From Alistipes timonensis (GTDB lineage: Bacteria; Bacteroidota; Bacteroidia; Bacteroidales; Muribaculaceae): a DNA stretch of 64,000 nucleotides. The stretch spans positions 381,220-445,219 of the forward strand of contig JAMPHO010000001.1 in the NCBI GenBank assembly GCA_023663385.1, read 5' to 3'. A program made the translations under genes and the position numbers. This document shows positions 1 to 7,385 of this stretch, one piece after another (the stretch's first letter is position 1; the number at the start of each line of letters is the position of its first letter). The notes under the pieces were generated by a model. It had not been told where the DNA came from. It ran no database searches and saw only the letters and a list, made by a program, of their open reading frames with translations.

Positions 1-90
1 GGTCGCGCCAGCCGGCCGCGCGTTTGCCGCCAACCCGCCGCCAATCGGATGTCTGCGCCGCCTTGCTCGTGTGTTCAATTTGGCGTTGCT

Positions 91-107
91 GTTCAATGCA
101 ATTGAAC
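91..107. promoter_or_regulatory. Operator palindrome 1 (GTTCAAT-N3-ATTGAAC)
   Basis: A perfect inverted repeat with 7-bp arms and a 3-nt centre (gca). The same arms recur at 168-184. It lies upstream of the promoter of the antitoxin operon. AbiEi-type antitoxins are known to autorepress by binding paired inverted repeats, so this is a candidate antitoxin operator; the assignment is inference. Confidence 0.6.
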
Positions 108-155
108 AATTCGGTATTTTTGAACAAAATAGTTGGTTGTTCCAGATTTGTTCAT

Positions 156-163
156 TATCTTTG
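156..163 (+). promoter_or_regulatory. Bacteroidetes -7 box TATCTTTG
   Basis: Exact match to TAnnTTTG. The expected transcription start, about 6 nt downstream, falls at the edge of palindrome 2, so a protein bound there would block initiation. Candidate -33 TTG triplets lie at 133-139. Confidence 0.6.
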
Positions 164-167
164 CGAT

Positions 168-184
168 GTTCAATAGAATTGAAC
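168..184. promoter_or_regulatory. Operator palindrome 2 (GTTCAAT-N3-ATTGAAC)
   Basis: Same 7-bp arms as 91-107, centre aga, 77 bp downstream of the first copy and overlapping the expected transcription start. The position fits an autorepressor operator. Confidence 0.6.
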
Positions 185-208
185 GCACAACGATAACTGA
201 ACAAAAAG

Positions 209-1198
209 ATGAGCGATCAGGAAATATTAAATAGAGCCGTTGCTGCACTGAACAGCAATCTTTGTTGTGAGAAAGCCACGGTAGATTATAGCGGCGATGC
301 CCCTTGTCTTACTTTGATGGGCAAGCGATTTTTGTGTGTTGTAAAGCCGAACCTTACACTTGGAGATATGATGGACAAGTGTCTGCCTGCCGATAAAGAT
401 GCCCGGATTCTTTACATCACTATCAACGCTACGCCCAAAATGTTGGAACTTGCTAAACTTCCGGAAGTCAATGTATTGGACTGCGCCGGGAATTTCAACA
501 TCCAGTATCAGCAAAAAAATGGTAATGTAGTGCTTATGCTTGCCAACAAGGGCGAAAAACCGATTGAAGATGTAATGCCAAAAGCTTACCCTGTATTTTT
601 GGAAAAAGGACTTAAAGTTATCTTCTATCTGTTACTTGATAAGAAAAACATTGGTCGTCCTTACCGGGATATAATGGATGCCACCGGGGTTTCAATCGGA
701 ACAGTCAAGAATATCATTGATGGAATGATATATCAGCAATTCGCGCGTGTTGAAAGGAATAAACGCTTTCTGACAAATGCAGACCGACTGCTGATGCTCT
801 GGGCGACTAACTATGGGCAGATTCTGAAACCCAGACTGTTGCAGACCCGTTTTGCATTCCGCGATGAGGAAAAACGCAAGAACTGGAAGGCAATGACTCT
901 CCCCGAAGGTATGATTTGGGGAGGAGAGCCTGCCGCCGCTCTTACCGATGGCTTCCTCACACCGGGCGAGTTTGCTATATATACGGATGTCCCCGCTGCA
1001 ACTTTGATGAAAACAGGTGCTGTAATTCCTGACACAAACGGGGAAATTACCGTATATGAGAAGTTTTGGAAAGATGAAGAAGCAACTAATGTAACACCCG
1101 CGATACTGACATACGCGGATTTGATGGACACGGCCAACAGTCGTTGCATCGAAGCTGCTCAAAAGATAAAGGAATATGAGCTTAAATATCTCCTCTGA
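209..1198 (+). CDS. AbiEi-family antitoxin / transcriptional regulator
   Basis: A 329-residue protein resembling the AbiEi_2 type of type IV toxin-antitoxin antitoxins. A winged helix-turn-helix segment is visible at about residues 133-190 (GVSIGTVKNIIDGM is the recognition-helix-like stretch), flanked by an N-terminal alpha/beta region and a C-terminal domain. In this family the antitoxin neutralises the effect of a nucleotidyltransferase toxin without a stable complex and represses its own promoter. The next gene is exactly such a nucleotidyltransferase and starts 23 bp inside this one, so translation is coupled. Base composition is AT-richer than the chromosome around it, pointing to transfer. 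The start follows the -7 box at 156-163 by about 45 nt. The family call rests on motif memory and gene order. Confidence 0.75.
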   Translation: MSDQEILNRAVAALNSNLCCEKATVDYSGDAPCLTLMGKRFLCVVKPNLTLGDMMDKCLPADKDARILYITINATPKMLELAKLPEVNVLDCAGNFNIQYQQKNGNVVLMLANKGEKPIEDVMPKAYPVFLEKGLKVIFYLLLDKKNIGRPYRDIMDATGVSIGTVKNIIDGMIYQQFARVERNKRFLTNADRLLMLWATNYGQILKPRLLQTRFAFRDEEKRKNWKAMTLPEGMIWGGEPAAALTDGFLTPGEFAIYTDVPAATLMKTGAVIPDTNGEITVYEKFWKDEEATNVTPAILTYADLMDTANSRCIEAAQKIKEYELKYLL

Positions 1199-2018
1199 AA
1201 CAATAGACAATCCACTGCTGATTGATCTGTTGCGTCAACTTAATCGTACTTTCTCGAAAATCGGCAGCGATTTCTTTGTCATTGGTGCGACTGCCCGTGA
1301 TATAATACTGCGCGTTCTCGCTAATACATCGGCAAGAAGAAAAACCAAGGACCTTGATGTTGCCATTGCTGTAACCGGCTGGGGCAAGTATAATGAAACC
1401 TGTCAGGCGTTGGTTGCCGATGGATTTGAAAAGTCCACTCATCAGGCTCAACGATTCTACTTCGGCGATTATGAGGTGGATATAGTCCCATACGGTGCGG
1501 TGGCGAAAGCCGATGACAATATCTATTGGCCGCCTGAAGAAACGATAGCTATGTCAGTCAAAGGTTTTGACGAAGTATTGAACGAGGCGATTACGGTCAG
1601 CATAGATAATGAGTTTGAGATAAGAATAGCGTCATTGCACGGACTGTTTTTATTGAAGCTCAATGCTTGGCTTGACCGCAATATCGGCACCAATAAGGAT
1701 GCCGAAGATATTTGGTACATAGTGGACAATTACTATCTTGCCAATGAGGGACGAGGAGTACACCCCGAAGTGTATGACCTTGATGGATTTGACCTTACCA
1801 TTGGAGGCGCTTATTGGATGGCACATGATATTGCCGACCTGCTGACGCAAGAACAGATTGCTTACTACGCTGGCGTTCTCCGTAATGAGATGGTACGTGA
1901 GGAAGATAGCCGACTTGTAGTCCAGATTCTTGAAACCAACAGGTCTGTCACGTCCTCAGATGTCCTTAAAGTTCTGCAAACAATTTCAGATGTATTCTCA
2001 AAAAAAGTTGACCGATGA
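1176..2018 (+). CDS. AbiEii-like nucleotidyltransferase (toxin candidate)
   Basis: A 280-residue nucleotidyltransferase-fold protein. The polymerase-beta-type signature is seen as VIGATARD (about 35-42), the metal-binding pair in TKDLDVAI (about 57-64), and a third acidic residue in VDIVPYG (about 101-107). Further on, KLNAW and KDAEDIW (about 161-180) match the lysine/aspartate positions typical of AbiEii-like toxins. AbiEii/MenT-type proteins transfer nucleotides to RNA, including tRNA acceptor ends, and stop growth. The start codon lies within the antitoxin gene (23-bp overlap), and the stop overlaps the next start as ATGA, so the three genes form one coupled operon. The target is unknown. 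Confidence 0.75.
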   Translation: MSLNISSETIDNPLLIDLLRQLNRTFSKIGSDFFVIGATARDIILRVLANTSARRKTKDLDVAIAVTGWGKYNETCQALVADGFEKSTHQAQRFYFGDYEVDIVPYGAVAKADDNIYWPPEETIAMSVKGFDEVLNEAITVSIDNEFEIRIASLHGLFLLKLNAWLDRNIGTNKDAEDIWYIVDNYYLANEGRGVHPEVYDLDGFDLTIGGAYWMAHDIADLLTQEQIAYYAGVLRNEMVREEDSRLVVQILETNRSVTSSDVLKVLQTISDVFSKKVDR

Positions 2019-2629
2019 TTGATGTTGAAGCATTCTCGAAAGCCGGCATCGGGAAAGATTATGAGGATTACGTTTTGCACACGGAAATCGCTCCCGATGT
2101 GGCATTGATTGTCGTTTGCGATGGTATGGGTGGATTGTCTAATGGCGCGGATGCGTCAAGAATTGTAGCCCACAGCATCGAAAACTATCTTCAGAAAAAC
2201 CTTTGCATTCAGAAACCCGAACACACCATAGTCAATGCCATACAATACGCCAATGATGAGTTAGCGAAAGAATGCTTGCGCCTTCAGTCCAAGATGGGTG
2301 CGTCGGTTGGACTGGCCTTATTTGTTGGCAATCGTTGCTATTATTCATGGCTTGGCGATGTCAGAGTATATCTCAAACAAGGTGACCAGACGGAATTGCT
2401 GACGAAAGATCATTTAGCCATCGAAGGGAATCACTCGTTTCTGACACGTTGTGTCAATGGCAGAGAATTTCGTTATTCCCCGGTTGTTTCAGATATGGTT
2501 TTACATTCTGGCGATGAGGTATATATTGCAACGGACGGGTATTACCTTCACCACAACGTGGGCGCCCCTATAGAATCAGAGATTGAGGCGGGAGATGACG
2601 CGACAATTGTTTGCATCAAACTGATATAG
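2015..2629 (+). CDS. PP2C-family Ser/Thr protein phosphatase
   Basis: A 204-residue PP2C (PPM) phosphatase. All the metal-binding motifs appear intact: the N-terminal acidic stretch GKDYEDY (about 13-19, with D replacing the usual N), CDGMGG (35-40), GDVRVY (114-119), ATDG (172-175) and the C-terminal DDATIV (194-199). It is shorter than the usual 240 or so residues, mainly through short linkers, and has no membrane or sensor domain. Its ATG overlaps the toxin-like gene stop (ATGA), so it belongs to the same operon. PP2C enzymes remove phosphate from Ser/Thr residues or nucleotidyl-type modifications; its partner is not visible, since no kinase gene lies within the window. It could be a third regulatory component of the toxin-antitoxin unit; that is inference. 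Confidence 0.8.
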   Translation: MIDVEAFSKAGIGKDYEDYVLHTEIAPDVALIVVCDGMGGLSNGADASRIVAHSIENYLQKNLCIQKPEHTIVNAIQYANDELAKECLRLQSKMGASVGLALFVGNRCYYSWLGDVRVYLKQGDQTELLTKDHLAIEGNHSFLTRCVNGREFRYSPVVSDMVLHSGDEVYIATDGYYLHHNVGAPIESEIEAGDDATIVCIKLI

Positions 2630-2778
2630 GCTCATATCATATTCATGGAACTCGGCATAACCATTTGAAGTGGGCGGGCTCGGGCGGGTTCGGGCTCGGG
2701 GAACGCGTTGGGGAATGCCGGGGGGGCGCTGGCTGCTTGTTTTTTAGCCGCTTTGGCGGTAATCTCGGAAAAAATTCG
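2630..2778. other. Intergenic, GC-rich short repeats
   Basis: Marks the return from AT-richer accessory DNA to the GC-rich chromosome. It contains short tandem copies of cgggctcggg/cgggttcggg around 2677-2700 and a G-run near 2720. No gene and no convincing terminator is seen. Confidence 0.4.
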
Positions 2779-2786
2779 TAACTTCG
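2779..2786 (+). promoter_or_regulatory. -7 box TAACTTCG
   Basis: Matches the GC-tolerant Bacteroidetes -7 form used repeatedly in this window. It lies 81 bp before the ATG at 2868 of the starch-synthase-like gene. Confidence 0.5.
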
Positions 2787-2867
2787 CGTTTAGGAGAGAT
2801 TATATACTCTCCCACAAATCCAACCGGCGCCCGGAGGATGGGCGCCCCGCCAGCCAATTACACCTTG

Positions 2868-3677
2868 ATGAACAGCAAGCAAAAAGTACTCTACATCTCC
2901 CAGGAGGTGACTCCCTACCTCCCTGAAACGCATCTGGGCCACCTTTGCCAGTATATACCCCACCGCGTCCAGGAAGAAGGATTCGAGGTAAGGACGTTTA
3001 TGCCGAAATACGGTTGTATCAACGAACGGCGCAACCAGCTCCACGAGGTGATACGCCTCTCCGGCCTCAACATCCCGGTCGACGATAACGACCACCCGCT
3101 GATTATCAAGGTCGCGACTCTCCAGAGCTCGCGCATGCAGGTGTACTTCATCGACAACGACGACTACTTCCGCCACCACGGGGTCAGCGACCTCGAAATC
3201 CGCGAGACTCCCGAGGAGAATGATGAGCGGCTGGTGTTCTTCACCCGCGGCGTCATGGAGACGGCCAAGAAGCTCCGCTGGGAACCGGCATTCGTGCACT
3301 GCTCGGGGTGGGTTTCGGCCCTCGCGCCCCTCTACCTCAAGAAAACCTATGCTGACGACCCCACGATAGGCCGCGCCAAGGTGGTGTTCTCGATCTTCAA
3401 CGACGCTTTCGAGGGTCCGCTCGACCCCCGTTTCCAGGAGAAGCTCCGCATGGACGGCTTCTCGGCCGAGGAAATCGCGACGCTCGGCACCGAGCCCGTC
3501 GACTGGCTCACTCTCAATAAGTTCGCCATTGATTACGCCGACGGCCTGGTGATAGCTTCGGAGGATGTGCCCCAGGAGCTCAAGGACTATGCCAAGGCTT
3601 CGGGCAAACCGATGATCGAGTCGTGGTCCGACGAGGTCGAGGGCGCCCCGATGGTCGAATTCTACAACTCTCTTTAA
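2868..3677 (+). CDS. Starch/glycogen synthase N-terminal-domain-like protein
   Basis: A 269-residue protein resembling only the N-terminal Rossmann half of GT5 starch/glycogen synthases (KVLYISQEVTPYLPE at the start, then VRTFMPKYG and VHCSGWVSAL). Full synthases are about 470-500 residues and carry KxGGL near the N-terminus to bind ADP-glucose; here the equivalent stretch reads ETHLGHL, and the C-terminal GT-B domain is absent. It is therefore unlikely to make glycogen by itself. Similar short proteins in Bacteroidales are commonly labelled glycogen synthase. I chose the ATG at 2868 over an upstream in-frame ATG at 2838 because the conserved fold begins directly after it. A DUF4270 lipoprotein gene follows after 12 bp, probably in the same operon. 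Confidence 0.65.
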   Translation: MNSKQKVLYISQEVTPYLPETHLGHLCQYIPHRVQEEGFEVRTFMPKYGCINERRNQLHEVIRLSGLNIPVDDNDHPLIIKVATLQSSRMQVYFIDNDDYFRHHGVSDLEIRETPEENDERLVFFTRGVMETAKKLRWEPAFVHCSGWVSALAPLYLKKTYADDPTIGRAKVVFSIFNDAFEGPLDPRFQEKLRMDGFSAEEIATLGTEPVDWLTLNKFAIDYADGLVIASEDVPQELKDYAKASGKPMIESWSDEVEGAPMVEFYNSL

Positions 3678-3689
3678 GGAAAACTCCTG

Positions 3690-5090
3690 ATGACATTCAA
3701 GCATTCAGCCATACTCGCGGCGGTAATGGTTTCCGCCGCGTCGCTCTCAGGCTGCAAGGATACAACCGAGGATATCGGTTCCTCGCTCGTCACCGACAAT
3801 TCCGAGGTGGTGATCGAGGATGAATACAGCGTTTCGGGCCGGGTGGTCGAAAACACCAAGGTTCAGTCGCGCACTATCACCGAGATTCTCGGCGTGATCG
3901 ACGCGGAGGGGTACGGCAAATTCTCCTCCGACTTCGTCACCCAGTTCATGCCGGCCCAGAACATCGCGTCGGACGAGGTGAAGGTCGACGACATCGACTC
4001 GCTGAACCTCGTGCTGACCATGCCGACCGGGTCGTTTGTCGGCGATTCCGTGGCCCCGATGGGTCTCGAAGTGTTCCGCCTGACGAAAACGCTCCCTTAC
4101 CCCATATACAGCGACTTTGACCCCGCGGCCGAGCAATGTTTCGACCCCTCGAAGCCTATCGCATCGAAGATTTACGCCGTAAACGCCCTCGGGCAGACCG
4201 ACTCCGTCAAGGCGCTGTCATACCGCCAGGTAAGCGTCAAGCTCCCGTTGTCGCTCGGCAAGGAGCTCTTCACGCTCTACCGCGAGAACCCCTCGGCCTA
4301 CGCCACACCGACGGCGTTTGCCGAGCACTTCGCCGGTATCTACGTCAGGAACTCCTACGGCTCGGGCCGCGTGACCCGTTTCGAGTCGGTAGTGATGCGC
4401 ATGCATTACCACACAATGGGTACCGACGAGGACGGCAAGGAGGTGAAGGTGCCCCAGGCCGGAACTTATTACGCCGTAACCCCGGTGGTAATCACCAACA
4501 ACAATATCAATTACGCTATGGCCGAGTCGCTGAAAAAGCGGGTCGACGATGGCGAGGCAATCATCGTGGCCCCCGCCGGCCGCGACGTGGAGCTGACCTT
4601 CCCGCTGATGGACGTTATCGAGTCTTACCGCTCGAAGTCGGGGGGTATGGCTGTGATTAACTCGCTCAGCATGGAGCTCCCCGCCGAGGAAATCGAGAAC
4701 GACTATGGCATCAATCCCCCGTCGCGTATGCTGATGCTCCTGTCGAAGGATAAGGAGAAGTTCTTCGCCAACAACGAGATAACCGACGATGTGACCTCTT
4801 TCGTGGCTACCTACGACTCGGCCGAGGGTTGCTACACGTTCAGCGGTCTGCGCGCCTATCTTCTGAAAATGCTTGAGGAGTATGAGAAGAACGGCAAGGT
4901 CGAGGCCGAGGATTATACCTTCACGCTCACCCCGGTGACCGTCACCACCGAAACCAATTCGTCGGGCTACTATCAGACCTCGACCTACATCAGCTCCATC
5001 ACACCCTATGTGCTGACCCCGGTAATGACCAAGCTCGACCTCGGCAAGGCGAAAATCACATTCACCTTCACCAAGCAGTCGGTCAACTAA
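3690..5090 (+). CDS. DUF4270 family lipoprotein
   Basis: A 466-residue secreted lipoprotein with a signal peptide ending in the lipobox LSGC (Cys at residue 22), followed by acidic KDTTED, then a beta-rich body typical of DUF4270. The family is widespread in Bacteroidetes and has no settled function; the signal places it in the envelope. It follows the starch-synthase-like gene by 12 bp, a pairing I believe is common in Bacteroidales. A strong hairpin terminator (5119-5167) follows. Confidence 0.75.
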   Translation: MTFKHSAILAAVMVSAASLSGCKDTTEDIGSSLVTDNSEVVIEDEYSVSGRVVENTKVQSRTITEILGVIDAEGYGKFSSDFVTQFMPAQNIASDEVKVDDIDSLNLVLTMPTGSFVGDSVAPMGLEVFRLTKTLPYPIYSDFDPAAEQCFDPSKPIASKIYAVNALGQTDSVKALSYRQVSVKLPLSLGKELFTLYRENPSAYATPTAFAEHFAGIYVRNSYGSGRVTRFESVVMRMHYHTMGTDEDGKEVKVPQAGTYYAVTPVVITNNNINYAMAESLKKRVDDGEAIIVAPAGRDVELTFPLMDVIESYRSKSGGMAVINSLSMELPAEEIENDYGINPPSRMLMLLSKDKEKFFANNEITDDVTSFVATYDSAEGCYTFSGLRAYLLKMLEEYEKNGKVEAEDYTFTLTPVTVTTETNSSGYYQTSTYISSITPYVLTPVMTKLDLGKAKITFTFTKQSVN

Positions 5091-5118
5091 TCCCCGATTA
5101 TAATAGTTTTTAGCATAC

Positions 5119-5167
5119 AAGGTCGGAGACCTCGCACGAATTGATGTTGTGCAAGGTCTCCGACCTT
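5119..5167 (+). terminator. Hairpin terminator after DUF4270 gene
   Basis: Inverted repeat AAGGTCGGAGACCT (5119-5132) with AGGTCTCCGACCTT (5154-5167), plus extra pairing of GCAC with GTGC in the loop. The stem core recurs at 5236-5254 and 5583-5632, so it may also be a dispersed repeat. Confidence 0.6.
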
Positions 5168-5190
5168 GCTTTATACACCCCGACACAAGT

Positions 5191-5254
5191 CCCCACAAAC
5201 CGCGGCTACGCCGCTTATTGTGGGGTTTCCAATGTCCAAGGTCTCCGACCTTGG
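5191..5254. repeat. Two further palindromic hairpins
   Basis: CCCCACAA (5191-5198) pairs with TTGTGGGG (5218-5225) around an inner GGC/GCC stem. Then CCAAGGTC-tcc-GACCTTGG at 5236-5254 repeats the stem core of the upstream terminator. No gene is present. Confidence 0.5.
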
Positions 5255-5282
5255 GTGTGAGTGATAGAGGTTTGGCGGACGA

Positions 5283-5543
5283 GATGAATTGAAGAAGGGG
5301 TGGCGGTTGGCGATTCCTCGATGGAGGGGTGTCGGTTAGTGATTCCTTGAAGGAGAGGTGTCGGTTAGTGATTCCTTGAAGGAGGGGTATCGGTTGTCGA
5401 ATACTTGAAGGAGAGGTGTCGGTTGTCAATTACTTGAAGGAGGGGTGTCGGTTGTCGAATCCTTGAAGGAGGGGTGTCGGTTTGCGATTCCTCGATGGAG
5501 AGAGGTGGCGGTTGGCGATTCCTTTAAGGAGAGGCAGTTGGTC
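5283..5543. repeat. 29-bp tandem repeat array (minisatellite)
   Basis: About nine head-to-tail degenerate copies, with exact 29-bp register at 5312, 5341, 5370, 5399, 5428 and 5457. The consensus is roughly gattccttgaaggaggggtg followed by tcggttagt. Outer copies at both ends are more diverged. There are no unique spacers, so it is not a CRISPR, and 29 is not a multiple of 3, so it is not a coding repeat. It fills the space between two convergent transcription units. Confidence 0.75.
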
Positions 5544-5582
5544 GGCTATTGATGGTGAGTAGTCTATTCATTGGGGTAAAAC

Positions 5583-5632
5583 AAGGTCGGGGACCAGGCG
5601 CGACGTTAAATCGTGCGAGGTCCCCGACCTGA
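5583..5632 (-). terminator. fabD terminator hairpin
   Basis: AGGTCGGGGACC (5584-5595) pairs with GGTCCCCGACCT (5619-5630). Read on the minus strand it is followed by a T-rich stretch (TTGTTTTA), as expected for a terminator of the minus-strand fabD gene. Confidence 0.6.
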
Positions 5633-5657
5633 TTATTGGGGTTGGTGTGGTGGCGGA

Positions 5658-6536
5658 TTACTGCATGCCGGAGATGGCGGCGCCGCGGGCGATCTTGGCA
5701 ACCATGCCCTGGAGGGCCTTGCCGGGACCTACTTCCACAAATTCGTCGGCACCTGCCTCAACCATGCGGCTCACGCTCTGTGCCCAGCGAACCTGGCCGG
5801 TGAGCTGTGCGATGAGGTTGGCCTTGATTTCAGCGGGGTCGGTGTGGGGCATGCCGTCAACGTTCTGGTAAACGGGGCAAATCGGCTCGTGGATCTCGGC
5901 GGCTTCGATGGCCTTTGCCAGTTCGGTGCGGGCGGGCTCCATGAGGGGCGAGTGGAAGGCACCACCGACTTTCAGCTTCAGGGCGCGCTTCGCTCCGGCC
6001 TCGGTCAGTGCGGCGCAGGCGCGGTCAACGGCGTCGATTTCGCCGGAGATAACGATCTGGCCGGGGGTGTTGTAGTTGGCGCAAACCACCACGCCGTCGG
6101 TGTTGGCGCAGATTTCCTCAACCTTTTCGTCGGGGAGGCCGATGATGGCTGCCATGGTCGAGGGGTTGGCCTCGCAAGCCTTCTGCATGGCCTGGGCGCG
6201 GATGGCCACCAGCTTGAGGCCGTCCTCGAAGCTCAGGGCGCCGGCGGCGGTGAGGGCGGAGAACTCGCCGAGCGAGTGTCCGGCCACCATGGCGGGCTTG
6301 AAGTCGTCGCCGAGGGTTTTGGCGAGAATCACAGAGTGGAGGAACACGGCGGGCTGGGTCACCTTGGTCTGCTTGAGGTCCTCTTCGGTGCCTTCGAACA
6401 TAAGGTCGGTAATGCGGAAGCCGAGAATCTCGTTGGCTTTTTCAAACATCTCTTTGGCAACGGGGTTGTTGTCGTAGAGGTCCTTGCCCATCCCGACAAA
6501 CTGGGAACCCTGGCCGGGGAACATAAATACTTTCAT
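5658..6536 (-). CDS. fabD: ACP S-malonyltransferase FabD
   Basis: A 292-residue malonyl-CoA:ACP transacylase, which loads malonate onto acyl carrier protein for type II fatty-acid synthesis in the cytoplasm. Visible hallmarks are FPGQGSQ at the N-terminus, the nucleophile elbow GHSLGE (Ser about residue 88) and the catalytic-histidine region GGAFHSPL (His about 195). Length is normal for the family. The start is ATG at 6534-6536; an in-frame TTG two codons upstream is possible but less likely. It stands alone: DUF4270 converges from one side and a lipoprotein gene diverges on the other. Confidence 0.95.
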   Translation of the reverse strand: MKVFMFPGQGSQFVGMGKDLYDNNPVAKEMFEKANEILGFRITDLMFEGTEEDLKQTKVTQPAVFLHSVILAKTLGDDFKPAMVAGHSLGEFSALTAAGALSFEDGLKLVAIRAQAMQKACEANPSTMAAIIGLPDEKVEEICANTDGVVVCANYNTPGQIVISGEIDAVDRACAALTEAGAKRALKLKVGGAFHSPLMEPARTELAKAIEAAEIHEPICPVYQNVDGMPHTDPAEIKANLIAQLTGQVRWAQSVSRMVEAGADEFVEVGPGKALQGMVAKIARGAAISGMQ

Positions 6537-6706
6537 AATCAATTATAAGATTGATATATTGTTATAACGTGTTGACGATTTGGCCGCGTGTTCCGCGGGG
6601 AGGAAACGCGGTGCAAAGATACGGAATTCCCCCGAAATTTATGTTGCAAAACATATAAAGGGGTTAAAAAAAGCCGGTTTTTTTTTGGTGACTTGAAAAT
6701 AAGTCG

Positions 6707-6714
6707 TAACTTTG
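6707..6714 (+). promoter_or_regulatory. -7 box TAACTTTG with -33 TTTG
   Basis: Perfect TAnnTTTG with TTTG at 6684-6687, 19 bp upstream, the standard Bacteroidetes spacing. It drives the small lipoprotein at 6768 and is one of the best promoter matches in the window. Confidence 0.7.
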
Positions 6715-6767
6715 CAGTGTTTTTGAAGCACAAAATATTGTTTTATTATTTAACTCACAACACGAAA

Positions 6768-6986
6768 ATGAAAAAGTTATTCCTTTCTTTCGCTGTGATC
6801 GCAGGTTTCGCAATGGTATCCTGCGGCAACAAGGCTGAGAACGCTGAAGCTGCTGAAGCTCAGGACACCGTAGCTGTAGTAGAAGAAGTTGCTGTAGTAG
6901 AAGAAGTAGCTGACTCCGCTGCTGCCGCTACCGACACTGTTGCTGCTGCCGCTACCGAGGTTGCTACCGAAGCTGCCGCTCAGTAA
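6768..6986 (+). CDS. Small Ala/Glu/Val-rich lipoprotein
   Basis: A 72-residue protein with a lipoprotein signal peptide (lipobox MVSC, Cys about residue 19), then a low-complexity tail built of A, E, V, D and T with near-repeats such as VAVVEE. No domain is recognised. It has an excellent promoter 54 bp upstream and a strong terminator right after it, so it is probably an abundant single-gene transcript encoding a small acidic envelope lipoprotein. The ATG at 6768 is preferred over an earlier frame opening because the signal peptide starts there. Confidence 0.7.
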   Translation: MKKLFLSFAVIAGFAMVSCGNKAENAEAAEAQDTVAVVEEVAVVEEVADSAAAATDTVAAAATEVATEAAAQ

Positions 6987-7034
6987 TCCGCAAGCCTGTT
7001 GTAAGACAGAGCTGAAAGATAACAGCAAAAAATA

Positions 7035-7064
7035 AAGAGGATGCGATTTTCGCTTCCTCTTTTT
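7035..7064 (+). terminator. Terminator of small lipoprotein gene
   Basis: Stem AAGAGG-A/T-GCGA with CGC-T-TCCTCTT around a TTTT loop, followed by a T run. Classic intrinsic terminator. Confidence 0.8.
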
Positions 7065-7385
7065 GTGTGCAGTATTGTCGGCGCGTGATAGCGGCGCGCC
7101 TGGTTCGTCGCCGGAGCCTCTCGGCCTCGGTCGCGACCCTTAGGTCGCTCCCATCGGCGCTCGGACTCTGGCTCCTGCCATCCGCACCACTCTGACGCAC
7201 CGCCAGCCATCCGGGCGCGCCGCCGCTACCATCCAGGCTGAAGCCTGACAAAGGCGACGTATGATGTTTGAGCGTGATATTGTGAAGCGCTTGTGCGAAA
7301 AACAAGGAAGGGGATGCGGCTCGATCATTATAGTCGAGCTGTATCCCCTTCCTTTTTGTTTGTTAGTGGTTTAAGTTGTTGATGC
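7065..7385. other. Intergenic with bidirectional terminator
   Basis: I see no gene in this GC-rich stretch. At 7304-7355 an excellent hairpin pairs AAGGAAGGGGAT-n-GCTCGA with TCGAGC-n-TATCCCCTTCCTT. It is flanked by A-rich sequence on the left and T-rich on the right, so it can stop transcripts from both sides and serves the minus-strand DUF1015 gene. Confidence 0.6.

Larger units (their letters stand above)
1..208. other. Upstream intergenic region with TA operon promoter
   Basis: No coding sequence is supported here. The first 70 bases are GC-rich and show no recognisable feature; they may be the tail of a neighbour outside the window. From about base 71 the composition turns AT-rich and holds the operator and promoter elements of the following operon: a half site GTTCAATT at 73-80, two 17-bp palindromes and a consensus -7 box. 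Confidence 0.5.

Noticed and set aside
5283..5543. Possible CRISPR array
   Set aside because: Units are contiguous 29-bp degenerate repeats with no unique spacers, and there are no cas genes.
6987..7303. Possible gene remnant between the small lipoprotein and DUF1015 genes
   Set aside because: Short frames on both strands show no recognisable protein, no start context and no similarity to neighbours.
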